The translations under genes and the position numbers were made by a program. The notes beneath the pieces were generated by a model. The model saw nothing but the letters and a program-made list of their open reading frames with translations. It searched no databases and was not told the DNA's origin. Source: Pseudomonas fluorescens (GTDB lineage Bacteria > Pseudomonadota > Gammaproteobacteria > Pseudomonadales > Pseudomonadaceae). Taken from it: a DNA stretch of 64,000 bases. The stretch covers positions 124,001 through 188,000 of the forward strand of contig NZ_CABVIR010000003.1 of the NCBI RefSeq assembly GCF_902498065.1. Direction: 5' to 3'. This document shows, piece after piece, positions 36,209 to 45,671 of the stretch; the stretch's first letter is position 1, and each line of letters starts with the position of its first letter.

Positions 36209-37765
36209 ATGTCCTACTCAAACAAACTGTCTGCGCATTATCTCGATCTCGCAAAAGTCTCTATTTCCAAAGAGAATTTCGCGGGCGAGGATGTTCGCTT
36301 TTCGGGCGACTATGAGGCGTTGGAAAGTGAGTTGGCCAAGGGCTCGTCCATGCACGAAGTCGGTCAGATCGACTGGCTGAAAATCCGTGAAAACAGCGAA
36401 AACCTGCTGCGCACCCAGTCCAAGGATTTGCGCGTCGGTGCCTGGCTGACCTGGGCGCTGTACCAGCGCGAATCTTTTCAGGGACTGCTCGCTGGTCTCG
36501 GTTTGCTGCACTACCTGTGCGAAAGTCATTGGGCCGAAGTCCACCCGAACAAGGCCCGCACCCGCTCCGCGGCAATCAGTTGGCTGGTGCCGCGTCTTGA
36601 GCAGGTGCTGACCGAAAATATCGCGATCAAAGAGCAGTTGCCGATGTTCCGCCGTCTTGTGGAACACCTGGAAGGCCTTGATGCCGCGTGCACCGAGCAC
36701 TTGGGCGATGACGCGCCGCTGCTGTTGCCGATCTCCCGCCGCCTGAAAAATAGGGTGCAACGCGCCGCCGACAACCAGCCGGAACCCGGCGTGGTCGGTG
36801 CTGCCGTGGCTCAGGTCAAACAAGCCGCCGCGCAGCTGTTCACCCCCGGCGCTCCGATCGACAACGAAAAGGAAGCCCACAAGGCCCTGCGTGCCCAGCA
36901 GGAAAATGCCCGTCCGTTGTGTGCCTGGTGGCTCAAGCAGAAGGCGACCGACCTGCGCGCCTTGCGCCTCAATCGCACGTTGCTGTGGCTGCCTATCGAC
37001 GCCGTCCCCGAGCGCAACGCCGAACAGATCACCGCGCTGCGCGGCTTGCCGGCGGACAAGCTCAAGGCCTATCAGGACCGTTACGATCAGGGCAAATACG
37101 CCGACCTGCTTGTGGAACTGGAGGCGAGCCTGGCGAAGGCACCGTTTTGGTTCGATGGCCAACGAATGGTCTGGGAGTGTCTCCAGGCACTGAACGCCGA
37201 GATGGCAATGCGCGAAGTGGAAATCCACTTCGCGCTTTTGGTTCAGCATCTGCCTGGCATCGTCGAATTACGCTTCCACGACGGCGCGCCGTTTGCCGAC
37301 CCTGCCACCCGCGCCTGGATCAGCGCCAATGTCATGCCGCACCTGAAAAGCCCCAGTGCGCCACGCATTGTCGAGACCGCCGACACCCAGCCGCCCTGGG
37401 AACTGGCGCTCGAAGAAGTCTTGCCGATTTTGCGCAAGGACGGCCTCAAGGCCGCCGTGCGAATCCTCAAGCAAGGCCTGCAAGGCGCCCACGGCGGCCG
37501 CGTTCGATTTTTCTGGCAGTTCGCCCTCGCGCGGCTGTGCTTCATGGCCAAGAAATACGAACTGGCCAAGACCCAACTCGAAACCCTCGACCAAACATTA
37601 CAGGACTCAGGCCTGTGTGCCTGGGAGCCCGATCTTGCGCTGGAAGTGCTGAATTTACTGCATAGCTGCTGCGAGTTGTTGGCGCAAAACCATGCCGTAC
37701 GTGAACGCAAGGAAGAGATTTATCGCAGGCTGTGCCACCTCGATCTCGAAGTGGTACTTGAATAG
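36209..37765 (+). CDS. tssA: T6SS protein TssA (VasJ-type, long form), second system
   Basis: 518 residues. The N-terminal ImpA_N domain has SSMHEVGQIDWLKIRENSEN, DLRVGAWLTWALYQRESFQG and LLHYLCESHWAEVHPNKART. A C-terminal VasJ/ImpA-related region (about 260-515) contains KYADLLVELEASLAKAPFW and FFWQFALARLCFMAKKYELA. This long type is typical of HSI-II-like systems and differs from the short TssA of the first cluster. It is the first gene of a 16-gene plus-strand operon; 32 bases separate it from tssB. Confidence 0.94.
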   Translation: MSYSNKLSAHYLDLAKVSISKENFAGEDVRFSGDYEALESELAKGSSMHEVGQIDWLKIRENSENLLRTQSKDLRVGAWLTWALYQRESFQGLLAGLGLLHYLCESHWAEVHPNKARTRSAAISWLVPRLEQVLTENIAIKEQLPMFRRLVEHLEGLDAACTEHLGDDAPLLLPISRRLKNRVQRAADNQPEPGVVGAAVAQVKQAAAQLFTPGAPIDNEKEAHKALRAQQENARPLCAWWLKQKATDLRALRLNRTLLWLPIDAVPERNAEQITALRGLPADKLKAYQDRYDQGKYADLLVELEASLAKAPFWFDGQRMVWECLQALNAEMAMREVEIHFALLVQHLPGIVELRFHDGAPFADPATRAWISANVMPHLKSPSAPRIVETADTQPPWELALEEVLPILRKDGLKAAVRILKQGLQGAHGGRVRFFWQFALARLCFMAKKYELAKTQLETLDQTLQDSGLCAWEPDLALEVLNLLHSCCELLAQNHAVRERKEEIYRRLCHLDLEVVLE

Positions 37766-37797
37766 GCCCCAGGGCCACAACCGCAAGGAGAAAAGCC

Positions 37798-38301
37798 ATG
37801 GCCAAAGAAGGCTCGGTAGCCCCCAAGGAACGCATCAACGTCACCTTCAAACCTGCCACCGGTGGTGCGCAGGAGGAGATCGAACTGCCGTTGAAACTAC
37901 TGGCAATCGGTGACTACACCCACCGCAAGGACGAACGCAAAGTCGAAGATCGCAAGCCGATCAGCATCGACAAAATGACCTTTGACGAAGTGCTGGCCAA
38001 GCAAGAGCTGCAGCTGACACTGAGCGTACCGAACCGCCTTCAGGAAGAAAGCGACACTGAAGAACTGGCCGTGACACTGCACATCAACTCGATGAAAAAC
38101 TTCAACCCGGCCTCGTTGGTCGAGCAAGTGCCCGAGCTGAAAAAACTGATGGAACTGCGCGATGCGCTGGTGGCCCTCAAAGGCCCACTGGGTAACGCGC
38201 CTGCGTTCCGCAAAGCCATCGAAGGCGTTCTCGCCGACGACGAATCCCGCAGTCGCGTACTGGGTGAGCTGGGCCTGAACGCCGCCGCCCAGGACGCCTG
38301 A
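37798..38301 (+). CDS. tssB: T6SS sheath small subunit TssB, second system
   Basis: 167 residues with a strong AAGGAG site. Blocks include KERINVTFKPATGGAQEEIE, LPLKLLAIGDYTHRKDERKV, HINSMKNFNPASLVEQVPEL and a C-terminal DDESRSRVLGELGL. It is clearly diverged from TssB of the first cluster, showing that the two sheaths are separate lineages. It pairs with the TssC encoded 25 bases downstream. Confidence 0.96.
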   Translation: MAKEGSVAPKERINVTFKPATGGAQEEIELPLKLLAIGDYTHRKDERKVEDRKPISIDKMTFDEVLAKQELQLTLSVPNRLQEESDTEELAVTLHINSMKNFNPASLVEQVPELKKLMELRDALVALKGPLGNAPAFRKAIEGVLADDESRSRVLGELGLNAAAQDA

Positions 38302-38326
38302 GTCTTCATCAGCCAAGGAAGCCAAA

Positions 38327-39802
38327 ATGAGCACGAGTGCAGCGCAACAAAAAAGTAACGAGAACGGCGAATACAGCATTCTCGACAGCATCATCGCCGA
38401 AACCCGCCTGACGCCGGACGACGAAGCCTACGACATCGCCAAGCGCGGCGTGTCGGCGTTCATCGAAGAGCTGCTCAAGCCGCAGAACAACGGTGAGCCG
38501 GTCAAGAAAGCCATGGTTGACCGCATGATCGCCGAGATCGATGCCAAGCTCAGCCGTCAGATGGACGAAATCCTTCACCACCCGGACTTCCAGTCCCTGG
38601 AATCGTCGTGGCGTGGCCTGCAGTTGCTGGTCGACCGCACCAACTTCCGCGAAAACATCAAGATCGAAATCCTCAACGTCTCCAAAGAAGACCTGCTGGA
38701 CGATTTCGAAGATTCGCCGGAAGTGATGCAGGCTGGCCTGTACAAGCACATCTACACCGCTGAATACGGTCAGTTCGGTGGTCAGCCGGTAGGCGCGATC
38801 ATCGCCAACTACTTCATGTCCCCAAGCTCGCCGGACGTGAAACTGATGCAGTACGTGTCCAGCGTGGCTTGCATGTCCCACGCGCCGTTCATTGCCGCGG
38901 CCGGCCCGAAGTTCTTCGGCCTGGAAAGTTTCACCGGCCTGCCGGACCTGAAGGATCTGAAAGATCACTTCGACGGCCCGCAATTCGCCAAATGGCAGAG
39001 CTTCCGCGAGTCGGAAGACTCCCGCTACTTTGGCCTGACCGTGCCGCGTTTCCTGCTGCGTAACCCGTACGACCCGGAAGAAAACCCGGTCAAATCGTTC
39101 GTGTACAAGGAAACCGTCGCCAACAGCCATGAGCACTACCTGTGGGGCAACACTGCCTACGCGTTCGGCACCAGGCTGACCGACAGCTTCGCCAAATTCC
39201 GCTGGTGCCCGAACATCATCGGCCCGCAAAGCGGTGGCGCGGTTGAAGACCTGCCGTTGCACCACTTCGAAAGCATGGGCGAAATCGAGACCAAGATTCC
39301 TACCGAAGTATTGGTTAGCGACCGTCGTGAATACGAACTGGCCGAGGAAGGTTTCATTTCCCTGACCATGCGCAAAGGCTCCGACAACGCGGCGTTCTTC
39401 TCCGCAAGCTCGGTGCAGAAGCCGAAGTTCTTCGGCATCAGCGCAGAAGGCAAGACCGCAGAACTGAACTACAAGCTCGGCACCCAACTGCCCTACATGA
39501 TGATCGTCAACCGCCTGGCTCATTACTTGAAAGTGCTGCAGCGCGAGCAACTCGGTTCGTGGAAAGAACGTACCGACCTCGAGCTGGAACTGAACAAGTG
39601 GATCCGCCAGTACGTGGCCGACCAGGAAAACCCGAGCGCCGAAGTCCGTGGCCGTCGTCCGCTGCGCGCTGCCCAGATCATCGTCAGCGATGTCGAAGGC
39701 GAGCCTGGCTGGTACCGCGTCAGCCTGAACGTGCGCCCGCATTTCAAGTACATGGGTGCCGATTTCACCCTGTCGCTGGTTGGCAAGCTGGACAAAGAGT
39801 AA
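38327..39802 (+). CDS. tssC: T6SS sheath large subunit TssC, second system
   Basis: 491 residues. Family blocks are HHPDFQSLESSWRGLQLLVD, YTAEYGQFGGQPVGAIIANY, ESEDSRYFGLTVPRFLLRNP and the C-terminus PGWYRVSLNVRPHFKYMGAD. AAGGAA precedes the ATG. There is no hcp gene next to it, unlike the first cluster, which is typical of HSI-II-like loci. Confidence 0.97.
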   Translation: MSTSAAQQKSNENGEYSILDSIIAETRLTPDDEAYDIAKRGVSAFIEELLKPQNNGEPVKKAMVDRMIAEIDAKLSRQMDEILHHPDFQSLESSWRGLQLLVDRTNFRENIKIEILNVSKEDLLDDFEDSPEVMQAGLYKHIYTAEYGQFGGQPVGAIIANYFMSPSSPDVKLMQYVSSVACMSHAPFIAAAGPKFFGLESFTGLPDLKDLKDHFDGPQFAKWQSFRESEDSRYFGLTVPRFLLRNPYDPEENPVKSFVYKETVANSHEHYLWGNTAYAFGTRLTDSFAKFRWCPNIIGPQSGGAVEDLPLHHFESMGEIETKIPTEVLVSDRREYELAEEGFISLTMRKGSDNAAFFSASSVQKPKFFGISAEGKTAELNYKLGTQLPYMMIVNRLAHYLKVLQREQLGSWKERTDLELELNKWIRQYVADQENPSAEVRGRRPLRAAQIIVSDVEGEPGWYRVSLNVRPHFKYMGADFTLSLVGKLDKE

Positions 39803-39816
39803 GCGGAGCCTGACTC

Positions 39817-40224
39817 ATGACTGGATACGGCAGCCTTTTCGAACGCCTGGGTGGCGACGCGGACAAACGCGTCGGCTGGAGCCGCGAGGTCTCCGCCATG
39901 GCTTCCGTGGCTGCCCATCTGGCCAAGATGCTCAGCACCCGTGCGGGCAGCGTGCAAACGCTGTCCGACTACGGGTTACCCGATCTCAATGACATGCGCC
40001 TGAGCCTGCACGACTCCCTGAGTCAGGCCCGCCTGGCCATCGAAAGCTTCGTCGAAGCCTACGAACCGCGCCTGAGCGAGGTGCGTGTCATCTCCCTGCC
40101 GCGTGAACACGATCAGCTTCGCCTGTCCTTCAGTATCGAAGGCCTGTTGGAAGTTGATGGTTTCAAGCGCCAGATCAGTTTCACCGCGCGCCTGGATGGC
40201 AGCGGTCAAGTCAACGTCAGCTAA
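39817..40224 (+). CDS. tssE: T6SS baseplate protein TssE (gp25-like), second system
   Basis: 135 residues, a compact gp25-like protein: SLFERLGGDADKRVGWSREV, SDYGLPDLNDMRLSLHDSLS, IESFVEAYEPRLSEVRVISL, and a final beta region LRLSFSIEGLLEVDG. It should nucleate the second sheath. It starts 14 bases after tssC, and tssF follows 19 bases later. Confidence 0.94.
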   Translation: MTGYGSLFERLGGDADKRVGWSREVSAMASVAAHLAKMLSTRAGSVQTLSDYGLPDLNDMRLSLHDSLSQARLAIESFVEAYEPRLSEVRVISLPREHDQLRLSFSIEGLLEVDGFKRQISFTARLDGSGQVNVS

Positions 40225-40243
40225 CGACAAACAGGTATTGCGC

Positions 40244-42031
40244 GTGTCCTTTAACCACTTCTACCAAAGTGAACTCACAGCACTTCGCCAGTTAGGTCGT
40301 CGATTCGCCGAGCGTAGCCCGGCGTTGGCGCCTTTCCTCGGGCAGGCCGGGCGGGATCCGGACGTGGAGCGGTTGCTGGAAGGTTTCGCATTCCTGACCG
40401 GTCGCCTGCGTCAGAAGCTTGATGACGAACTGCCGGAGCTCAGCCATTCCCTGATGCACCTGCTGTGGCCCAACTACATGCGCCCACTGCCGGCGTTCAG
40501 CATTTTGCAGTTCGACCCTTTGAAACGTTCGGGACCTGCGTTGATGGTCGAGCGCGACACGCCGGTTGAGAGCGTGCCGATCGATGACGTGCGTTGCCGC
40601 TTCCGCACCTGCTACCCGACCGAAGTCTTGTCGCTGGACCTGGCCGCGCTGAATTACTCGGTGAAGGGCGATGGTTCGCTGTTGAGCATGCGTCTGGAGA
40701 TGAGTGCTGAGGGTCATCTCGGTGAGCTTGAGTTGAGCCGTCTGCGTCTGCACTTCGCCGGCGAGCGCTACATCAGCCAGATGCTTTACCTGAGCCTGTT
40801 GCGCAACCTTGAAGGCATCGAGCTGATCCCGCTGGACGGCGCCGGCAAGCCCATCAACGGCGTCAACGGCACGCCGATGGCGTTCAAGATGCCCGGTGAC
40901 CGCGTGCAGCCGGTGGGTTTTGCCGAAGAAGAAGCGATGATCCCGTATCCGCTGAACACCTTCCGCGGTTACCGCTACTTGCAGGAATACTTCGCCTTCC
41001 AGGACAAATTCCTCTTCGTCGACGTCAACGGACTGGACCTGCTCAAAGCGTTGCCGGAAGACGCGCTCAAGCAAATGCGCGGCCTCGAATTGCGCTTCGA
41101 CATTCGCAAGAGCGGCATCATGCGCATGCGTCCGACCCTGGACAACGTGAAGCTCTACTGCACGCCCATCGTCAACCTGTTCAAACACGACGCCTTGCCG
41201 ATCCGCCTCGACGGCAAGCAGGACGAATACCTGCTGCTGCCGGCCAAATTCGATCTGCAAAACTGCGGCGTGTTCTCGGTGGAGACCGTGACCGGCTGGA
41301 AGCCTGGCGGCCTCGGTTATCAGGAGTACGTGCCGTTCGAGTCCTTCGAGCACGACCCGAGTTTTGACGTGCCCAACAGCCGTCCGCATTACAGCATTCG
41401 CCAGCGTTCCTCCTTGCTGCACGACGGCCTCGACACGTACCTGAGCTTCGGCATCCGCCACACCGAAGCTCACGAAACCTTGTCGATCGAGCTGATGTGC
41501 ACCAACCAGAACCTGCCGCGCAAACTCAAGCTCGGCGACATCTGCAAGGTCTGCGAAAACACGCCGGAGTTCCTGAGCTTCCGCAACATTACCCCGGCCA
41601 CTTCAAGTTTCGCGCCGCCGCTGAACCGTGACTTCCTATGGAAGCTGATCAGCAACATGTCGCTCAACTACCTGTCGTTGGCCGACGTCAATGCGTTGAA
41701 GGTGATTCTCGAAACCTACGACCTGCCGCGCTACTACGACCAACACGCGGAAAAAGTCAGCAAATGCCTGCTCGGCGGGCTCAAGTCGATCAAGCACCAG
41801 CATGTCGATCGACTGCACCGAGGGTTGCCGGTTCGCGGGTTGCGCACCGAGCTGACCATCGACCCGCAAGGGTATATCGGCGAGGGCGACCTGTTCGTGT
41901 TCGCTTCGGTGCTCAACGAGTTTTTCGCGCTTTACGCCAGTCTCAATTCGTACCACGAGCTGCGGGTAAAAAGTACACAAGGAGAGGTGTACCAATGGAC
42001 ACCACGTATGGGCCTGCAGCCGCTTCTTTAA
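40244..42031 (+). CDS. tssF: T6SS baseplate protein TssF, second system
   Basis: The frame is open from 40085, inside tssE, but the real start is the GTG at 40244 (reads SFNHFYQSELTALRQLGRRF after it), giving 595 residues. Family blocks are [40 protein letters not shown] and LWKLISNMSLNYLSLADVNA. Its 3' end overlaps tssG by 37 bases. Confidence 0.95.
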   Translation: MSFNHFYQSELTALRQLGRRFAERSPALAPFLGQAGRDPDVERLLEGFAFLTGRLRQKLDDELPELSHSLMHLLWPNYMRPLPAFSILQFDPLKRSGPALMVERDTPVESVPIDDVRCRFRTCYPTEVLSLDLAALNYSVKGDGSLLSMRLEMSAEGHLGELELSRLRLHFAGERYISQMLYLSLLRNLEGIELIPLDGAGKPINGVNGTPMAFKMPGDRVQPVGFAEEEAMIPYPLNTFRGYRYLQEYFAFQDKFLFVDVNGLDLLKALPEDALKQMRGLELRFDIRKSGIMRMRPTLDNVKLYCTPIVNLFKHDALPIRLDGKQDEYLLLPAKFDLQNCGVFSVETVTGWKPGGLGYQEYVPFESFEHDPSFDVPNSRPHYSIRQRSSLLHDGLDTYLSFGIRHTEAHETLSIELMCTNQNLPRKLKLGDICKVCENTPEFLSFRNITPATSSFAPPLNRDFLWKLISNMSLNYLSLADVNALKVILETYDLPRYYDQHAEKVSKCLLGGLKSIKHQHVDRLHRGLPVRGLRTELTIDPQGYIGEGDLFVFASVLNEFFALYASLNSYHELRVKSTQGEVYQWTPRMGLQPLL

Positions 42032-43002
42032 GCGGACTGACCCGAGGAATACGCGAGTACTCGCTGTTTCAGGCCGTGCTGCTGGTGGTTGACCGGCTGC
42101 GCGAGGCCCACCCGCACCTGAGCGAAGACGACCTTTACGATCAGCTGGAGTTCCAGGCCAACCCGAGCCTGGGTTTCCCTGGCAGTGACGTTGATCGCGT
42201 GGAGTTTTTCCGCGAGCACGGACAGGTGCGCGCGCGCCTGCGGTTCAACCTGATCGGCCTGGTCGGTTCCGGTTCACCGCTGCCGGCGTTCTACGGTGAG
42301 CAGGCGTTGGGCGACAGCGAAGACGGCAACCCGACCCGCAATTTTCTCGACCTTTTTCACCATCGCCTGCAACGGCTGATGCTGCCGATCTGGCGCAAGT
42401 ACCGCTACCGAGCAAGCTTCCAGAGTGGTGCGCTCGATCCGTTCTCGGCGCAACTGTTTGCCCTGATTGGCCTCGGCGGCGAAGAGATCCGCAAGGCCCA
42501 GGAACTGAACTGGAAACGCCTGCTGCCGTACCTCGGCTTGCTCAGCTTGCGCGCGCACTCGGCGGCGCTGATAGAAGCGGTGCTGCGTTACTACTTCAAG
42601 CACGCCGAGCTGACCATCGAGCAGTGCATCGAGCGTCGCGTGGAAATTCTCGACGAGCAGCGCAATCGGTTGGGCCGCGCCAACAGCCTGCTCGGTGAAG
42701 ACCTGGTATTGGGCGAACACGTGCGCGACCGCAGCGGCAAGTTCCGCATTCACATACGCGAACTCGACTGGCCACGCTTTCACGAATTCCTGCCGATCGG
42801 TTTCGGCTACCAACCGCTGTGCGCGCTGGTGCGGTTCACCCTGCGTGACCCGCTCGACTACGACATTCGCCTGGTGCTGCGCCAGGAAGAAATTCGCGAA
42901 CTGCGCATCGGCGAGCAGAACGCCTGTCGCCTGGGATGGACCAGTTGGCTGGGCCGCGAAAAAGCGGACGGCGTGGTGACCCTGGGCAGCAAAATTCATT
43001 AA
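41995..43002 (+). CDS. tssG: T6SS baseplate protein TssG, second system
   Basis: 335 residues from ATG 41995, with GGAGAGG seven bases upstream, inside the end of tssF. It has REYSLFQAVLLVVDRLREAH, DLYDQLEFQANPSLGFPGSD and NPTRNFLDLFHHRLQRLMLP, all ImpH/TssG features. A longer frame upstream lies entirely within tssF and is not used. It precedes tssH by 13 bases. Confidence 0.94.
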   Translation: MDTTYGPAAASLSGLTRGIREYSLFQAVLLVVDRLREAHPHLSEDDLYDQLEFQANPSLGFPGSDVDRVEFFREHGQVRARLRFNLIGLVGSGSPLPAFYGEQALGDSEDGNPTRNFLDLFHHRLQRLMLPIWRKYRYRASFQSGALDPFSAQLFALIGLGGEEIRKAQELNWKRLLPYLGLLSLRAHSAALIEAVLRYYFKHAELTIEQCIERRVEILDEQRNRLGRANSLLGEDLVLGEHVRDRSGKFRIHIRELDWPRFHEFLPIGFGYQPLCALVRFTLRDPLDYDIRLVLRQEEIRELRIGEQNACRLGWTSWLGREKADGVVTLGSKIH

Positions 43003-43015
43003 GGACAGATGACCA

Positions 43016-45661
43016 ATGATCAACGTAGACCTGCAACAACTTATCCAGGCGCTGGACGCCGAAACCCGTCGTGATCTGGAAAGTTCTGCCGAGCGCTGCG
43101 TCGCCCGTGGCGGCAGCAAGATTCTCGTCGAAGACTTGCTGCTGGGCCTGCTGGAGCACCCGCAAGGCCTGCTCGCACGCGCGCTGCAAGACGCCGAAGT
43201 GGATGCCGGCGAGCTGAGCGCCGCGTTGCAATCGCGGGTCGAGCACAGCGCTTCGCGCAACCCGGTGTTCGCCCCGGAACTGGTGCAGTGGCTGCAAGAT
43301 GCGTTGCTGGTGGCCAACCTTGAACTGGGCCAGAGCCAGGTCGAGCACGCCGCGTTGATCCTCGCACTGCTGCGCAACCCGATGCGCTACGCCGGCAGCC
43401 GCTATCAGTCGTTGCTGGCCAAGCTGAACATCGAGCGCCTGAAAGAATTCGCCCTGTCGCAGAAAGAGCAACCGGCCACCGGCAAACCAGCTGTGCCGGG
43501 CGAGTCGCTGCTGGAGCGCTTCACCCACAACCTGACTCAACAGGCCCGCGACGGCGGACTCGACCCGGTGCTGTGCCGCGATGGTGCGATCCGGCAGATG
43601 GTCGACATCCTCGCCCGCCGCCGCAAAAACAACCCGATTGTGGTCGGTGAAGCAGGTGTCGGTAAGACTGCGATCGTTGAAGGCCTGGCGTCGCGCATCG
43701 CCGCCGGTGAAGTGCCGCAAGTGTTGAAAGGCGTGGAGTTGCTGTCGCTGGACATGGGCCTGTTGCAGGCCGGCGCCAGCGTCAAAGGTGAATTCGAACG
43801 TCGTCTCAAAGGCGTGATCGATGAAGTCAAAGCGTCGCCGAAACCGATCATCCTGTTCATCGACGAAGCCCACACGCTGATCGGCGCAGGCGGCAATGCC
43901 GGCGGTTCCGACGCGGCCAACCTGCTCAAGCCAGCCTTGGCCCGTGGTGAGTTGCGCACTATCGCTGCAACCACTTGGGCGGAGTACAAGAAGTACTTCG
44001 AAAAAGACCCGGCCCTGGCTCGTCGTTTCCAACCGGTGCAACTGCACGAACCGACCGTCAGCGAAGCGGTGACCATCCTCCGTGGCCTGGCTCAGGTTTA
44101 CGAGAAGAGCCACGGTATCTACCTGCGCGATGACGCGGTGGTGGCGGCAGCCGAACTGTCCGCCCGTTACCTCGCCGGTCGTCAGCTGCCGGACAAGGCG
44201 GTCGACGTGCTCGACACCGCGTGCGCCCGCGTACGCATCAGCCTCGCCGCTGCGCCGGAGAGCCTTGAACGTCTGCGTGGCGAACTGGCAGAAGGGGGGC
44301 GTCAGCGTCAGGCGCTGCGTCGTGATTCCGAGGCCGGTTTGCTGATCGATCACGAAGCGCTGGACGCTTTGGAAGATCGTCTGGCGGCCGCCGAAGTTGA
44401 AATGCTCGCACTGGAAACCCTCTGGACTGAACAGAAAAAACTGGCCGAGCGCTTGCTGGATCTACGCCAGCAACTGGCCAAGGCCCGTGAAGCGGCTGCT
44501 GTCGAACCGACCGTCACGGTTGAGGAAGACGCCGAAGGCACCGTGATCGAAACCCTCGAAACGCCGGCTAACGATGTCGCATCCTTTGAGGCCGCGCTCA
44601 ACGAAACTCACAAAGCCTTGACCGAGCTGCAGGTCAAAGAACGCCTGGTGAGCTTCGAAGTCTGCCCGCGCCTGGTCGCCGAAGTGGTCAGCGCCTGGAC
44701 CGGCGTGCCGCTGGCGCAACTGGCCCGCGAACACAACGCCAAGGTCGCCAGCTTCGCCACTGACCTGCGCACCCGCATCCGTGGTCAGGAACAAGCCGTT
44801 CACGCACTGGACCGCTCGATGCGCGCCACCGCTGCCGGCCTGAACAAACCCGATGCACCGGTTGGCGTGTTCCTGCTGGTCGGCCCGAGCGGCGTCGGCA
44901 AGACCGAAACCGCGCTGGCCCTCGCCGACTTGTTGTATGGCGGTGACCGTTTCATCACCACCATCAACATGTCCGAGTTCCAGGAGAAGCACACCGTGTC
45001 GCGCCTGATCGGTGCGCCACCGGGTTACGTCGGTTACGGCGAGGGCGGCATGCTCACCGAGGCCGTGCGCCAGAAGCCGTACTCGGTCGTGCTGCTCGAT
45101 GAAGTCGAGAAGGCCGACCCGGACGTACTGAACCTGTTCTACCAAATCTTCGACAAAGGCGTGGCCAACGACGGCGAAGGGCGCGAGATCGACTTCCGCA
45201 ACACGCTGATCCTCATGACCTCGAATCTGGGCAGCGACCGCATCAGCGAACTCTGCGAAAACGGCGCGCGGCCGACCGCCGAAGTGCTGGAAGAAACCAT
45301 TCGCCCGGTGCTGAGCAAACACTTCAAACCGGCGCTGCTGGCGCGCATGCGTGTGGTGCCTTACTACCCGGTCGGCGGCCCGGTGCTGCGCGAGCTGATC
45401 GAAATCAAACTCGGTCGTTTGGGCGAGCGCCTGAACCGTCGCCAGCTGGATTTCACGTACTCGCAAGACCTCGTCGATCACCTGGCCGAACGCTGCACCC
45501 AAAGCGACAGCGGCGCACGCCTGATCGACCACTTGCTGGACCTGCACGTACTGCCGCTGGTGGCCGACCGCTTGCTAGACGCGATGGCCACCGGGGAAAG
45601 CCTCAAGCGTGTCCACGCGACGCTCGACGGTGGCGCCAGCGTGACCTGCGAGTTCGTCTGA
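43016..45661 (+). CDS. tssH: T6SS AAA+ ATPase ClpV (TssH), second system
   Basis: 881 residues. The N-domain (about 1-150) is followed by AAA+ module one with Walker A GEAGVGKT (211-218) and LFIDEAHTLIGAGG. After a middle coiled coil, module two has GPSGVGKT (about 622-629) and VVLLDEVEKADPDVLNLFYQ. It should recycle the second sheath. Sequence divergence from ClpV of the first cluster, including the N-domain that recognises TssC, suggests each serves its own system. Confidence 0.96.
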   Translation: MINVDLQQLIQALDAETRRDLESSAERCVARGGSKILVEDLLLGLLEHPQGLLARALQDAEVDAGELSAALQSRVEHSASRNPVFAPELVQWLQDALLVANLELGQSQVEHAALILALLRNPMRYAGSRYQSLLAKLNIERLKEFALSQKEQPATGKPAVPGESLLERFTHNLTQQARDGGLDPVLCRDGAIRQMVDILARRRKNNPIVVGEAGVGKTAIVEGLASRIAAGEVPQVLKGVELLSLDMGLLQAGASVKGEFERRLKGVIDEVKASPKPIILFIDEAHTLIGAGGNAGGSDAANLLKPALARGELRTIAATTWAEYKKYFEKDPALARRFQPVQLHEPTVSEAVTILRGLAQVYEKSHGIYLRDDAVVAAAELSARYLAGRQLPDKAVDVLDTACARVRISLAAAPESLERLRGELAEGGRQRQALRRDSEAGLLIDHEALDALEDRLAAAEVEMLALETLWTEQKKLAERLLDLRQQLAKAREAAAVEPTVTVEEDAEGTVIETLETPANDVASFEAALNETHKALTELQVKERLVSFEVCPRLVAEVVSAWTGVPLAQLAREHNAKVASFATDLRTRIRGQEQAVHALDRSMRATAAGLNKPDAPVGVFLLVGPSGVGKTETALALADLLYGGDRFITTINMSEFQEKHTVSRLIGAPPGYVGYGEGGMLTEAVRQKPYSVVLLDEVEKADPDVLNLFYQIFDKGVANDGEGREIDFRNTLILMTSNLGSDRISELCENGARPTAEVLEETIRPVLSKHFKPALLARMRVVPYYPVGGPVLRELIEIKLGRLGERLNRRQLDFTYSQDLVDHLAERCTQSDSGARLIDHLLDLHVLPLVADRLLDAMATGESLKRVHATLDGGASVTCEFV

Positions 45662-45671
45662 GGTGGGTGTG

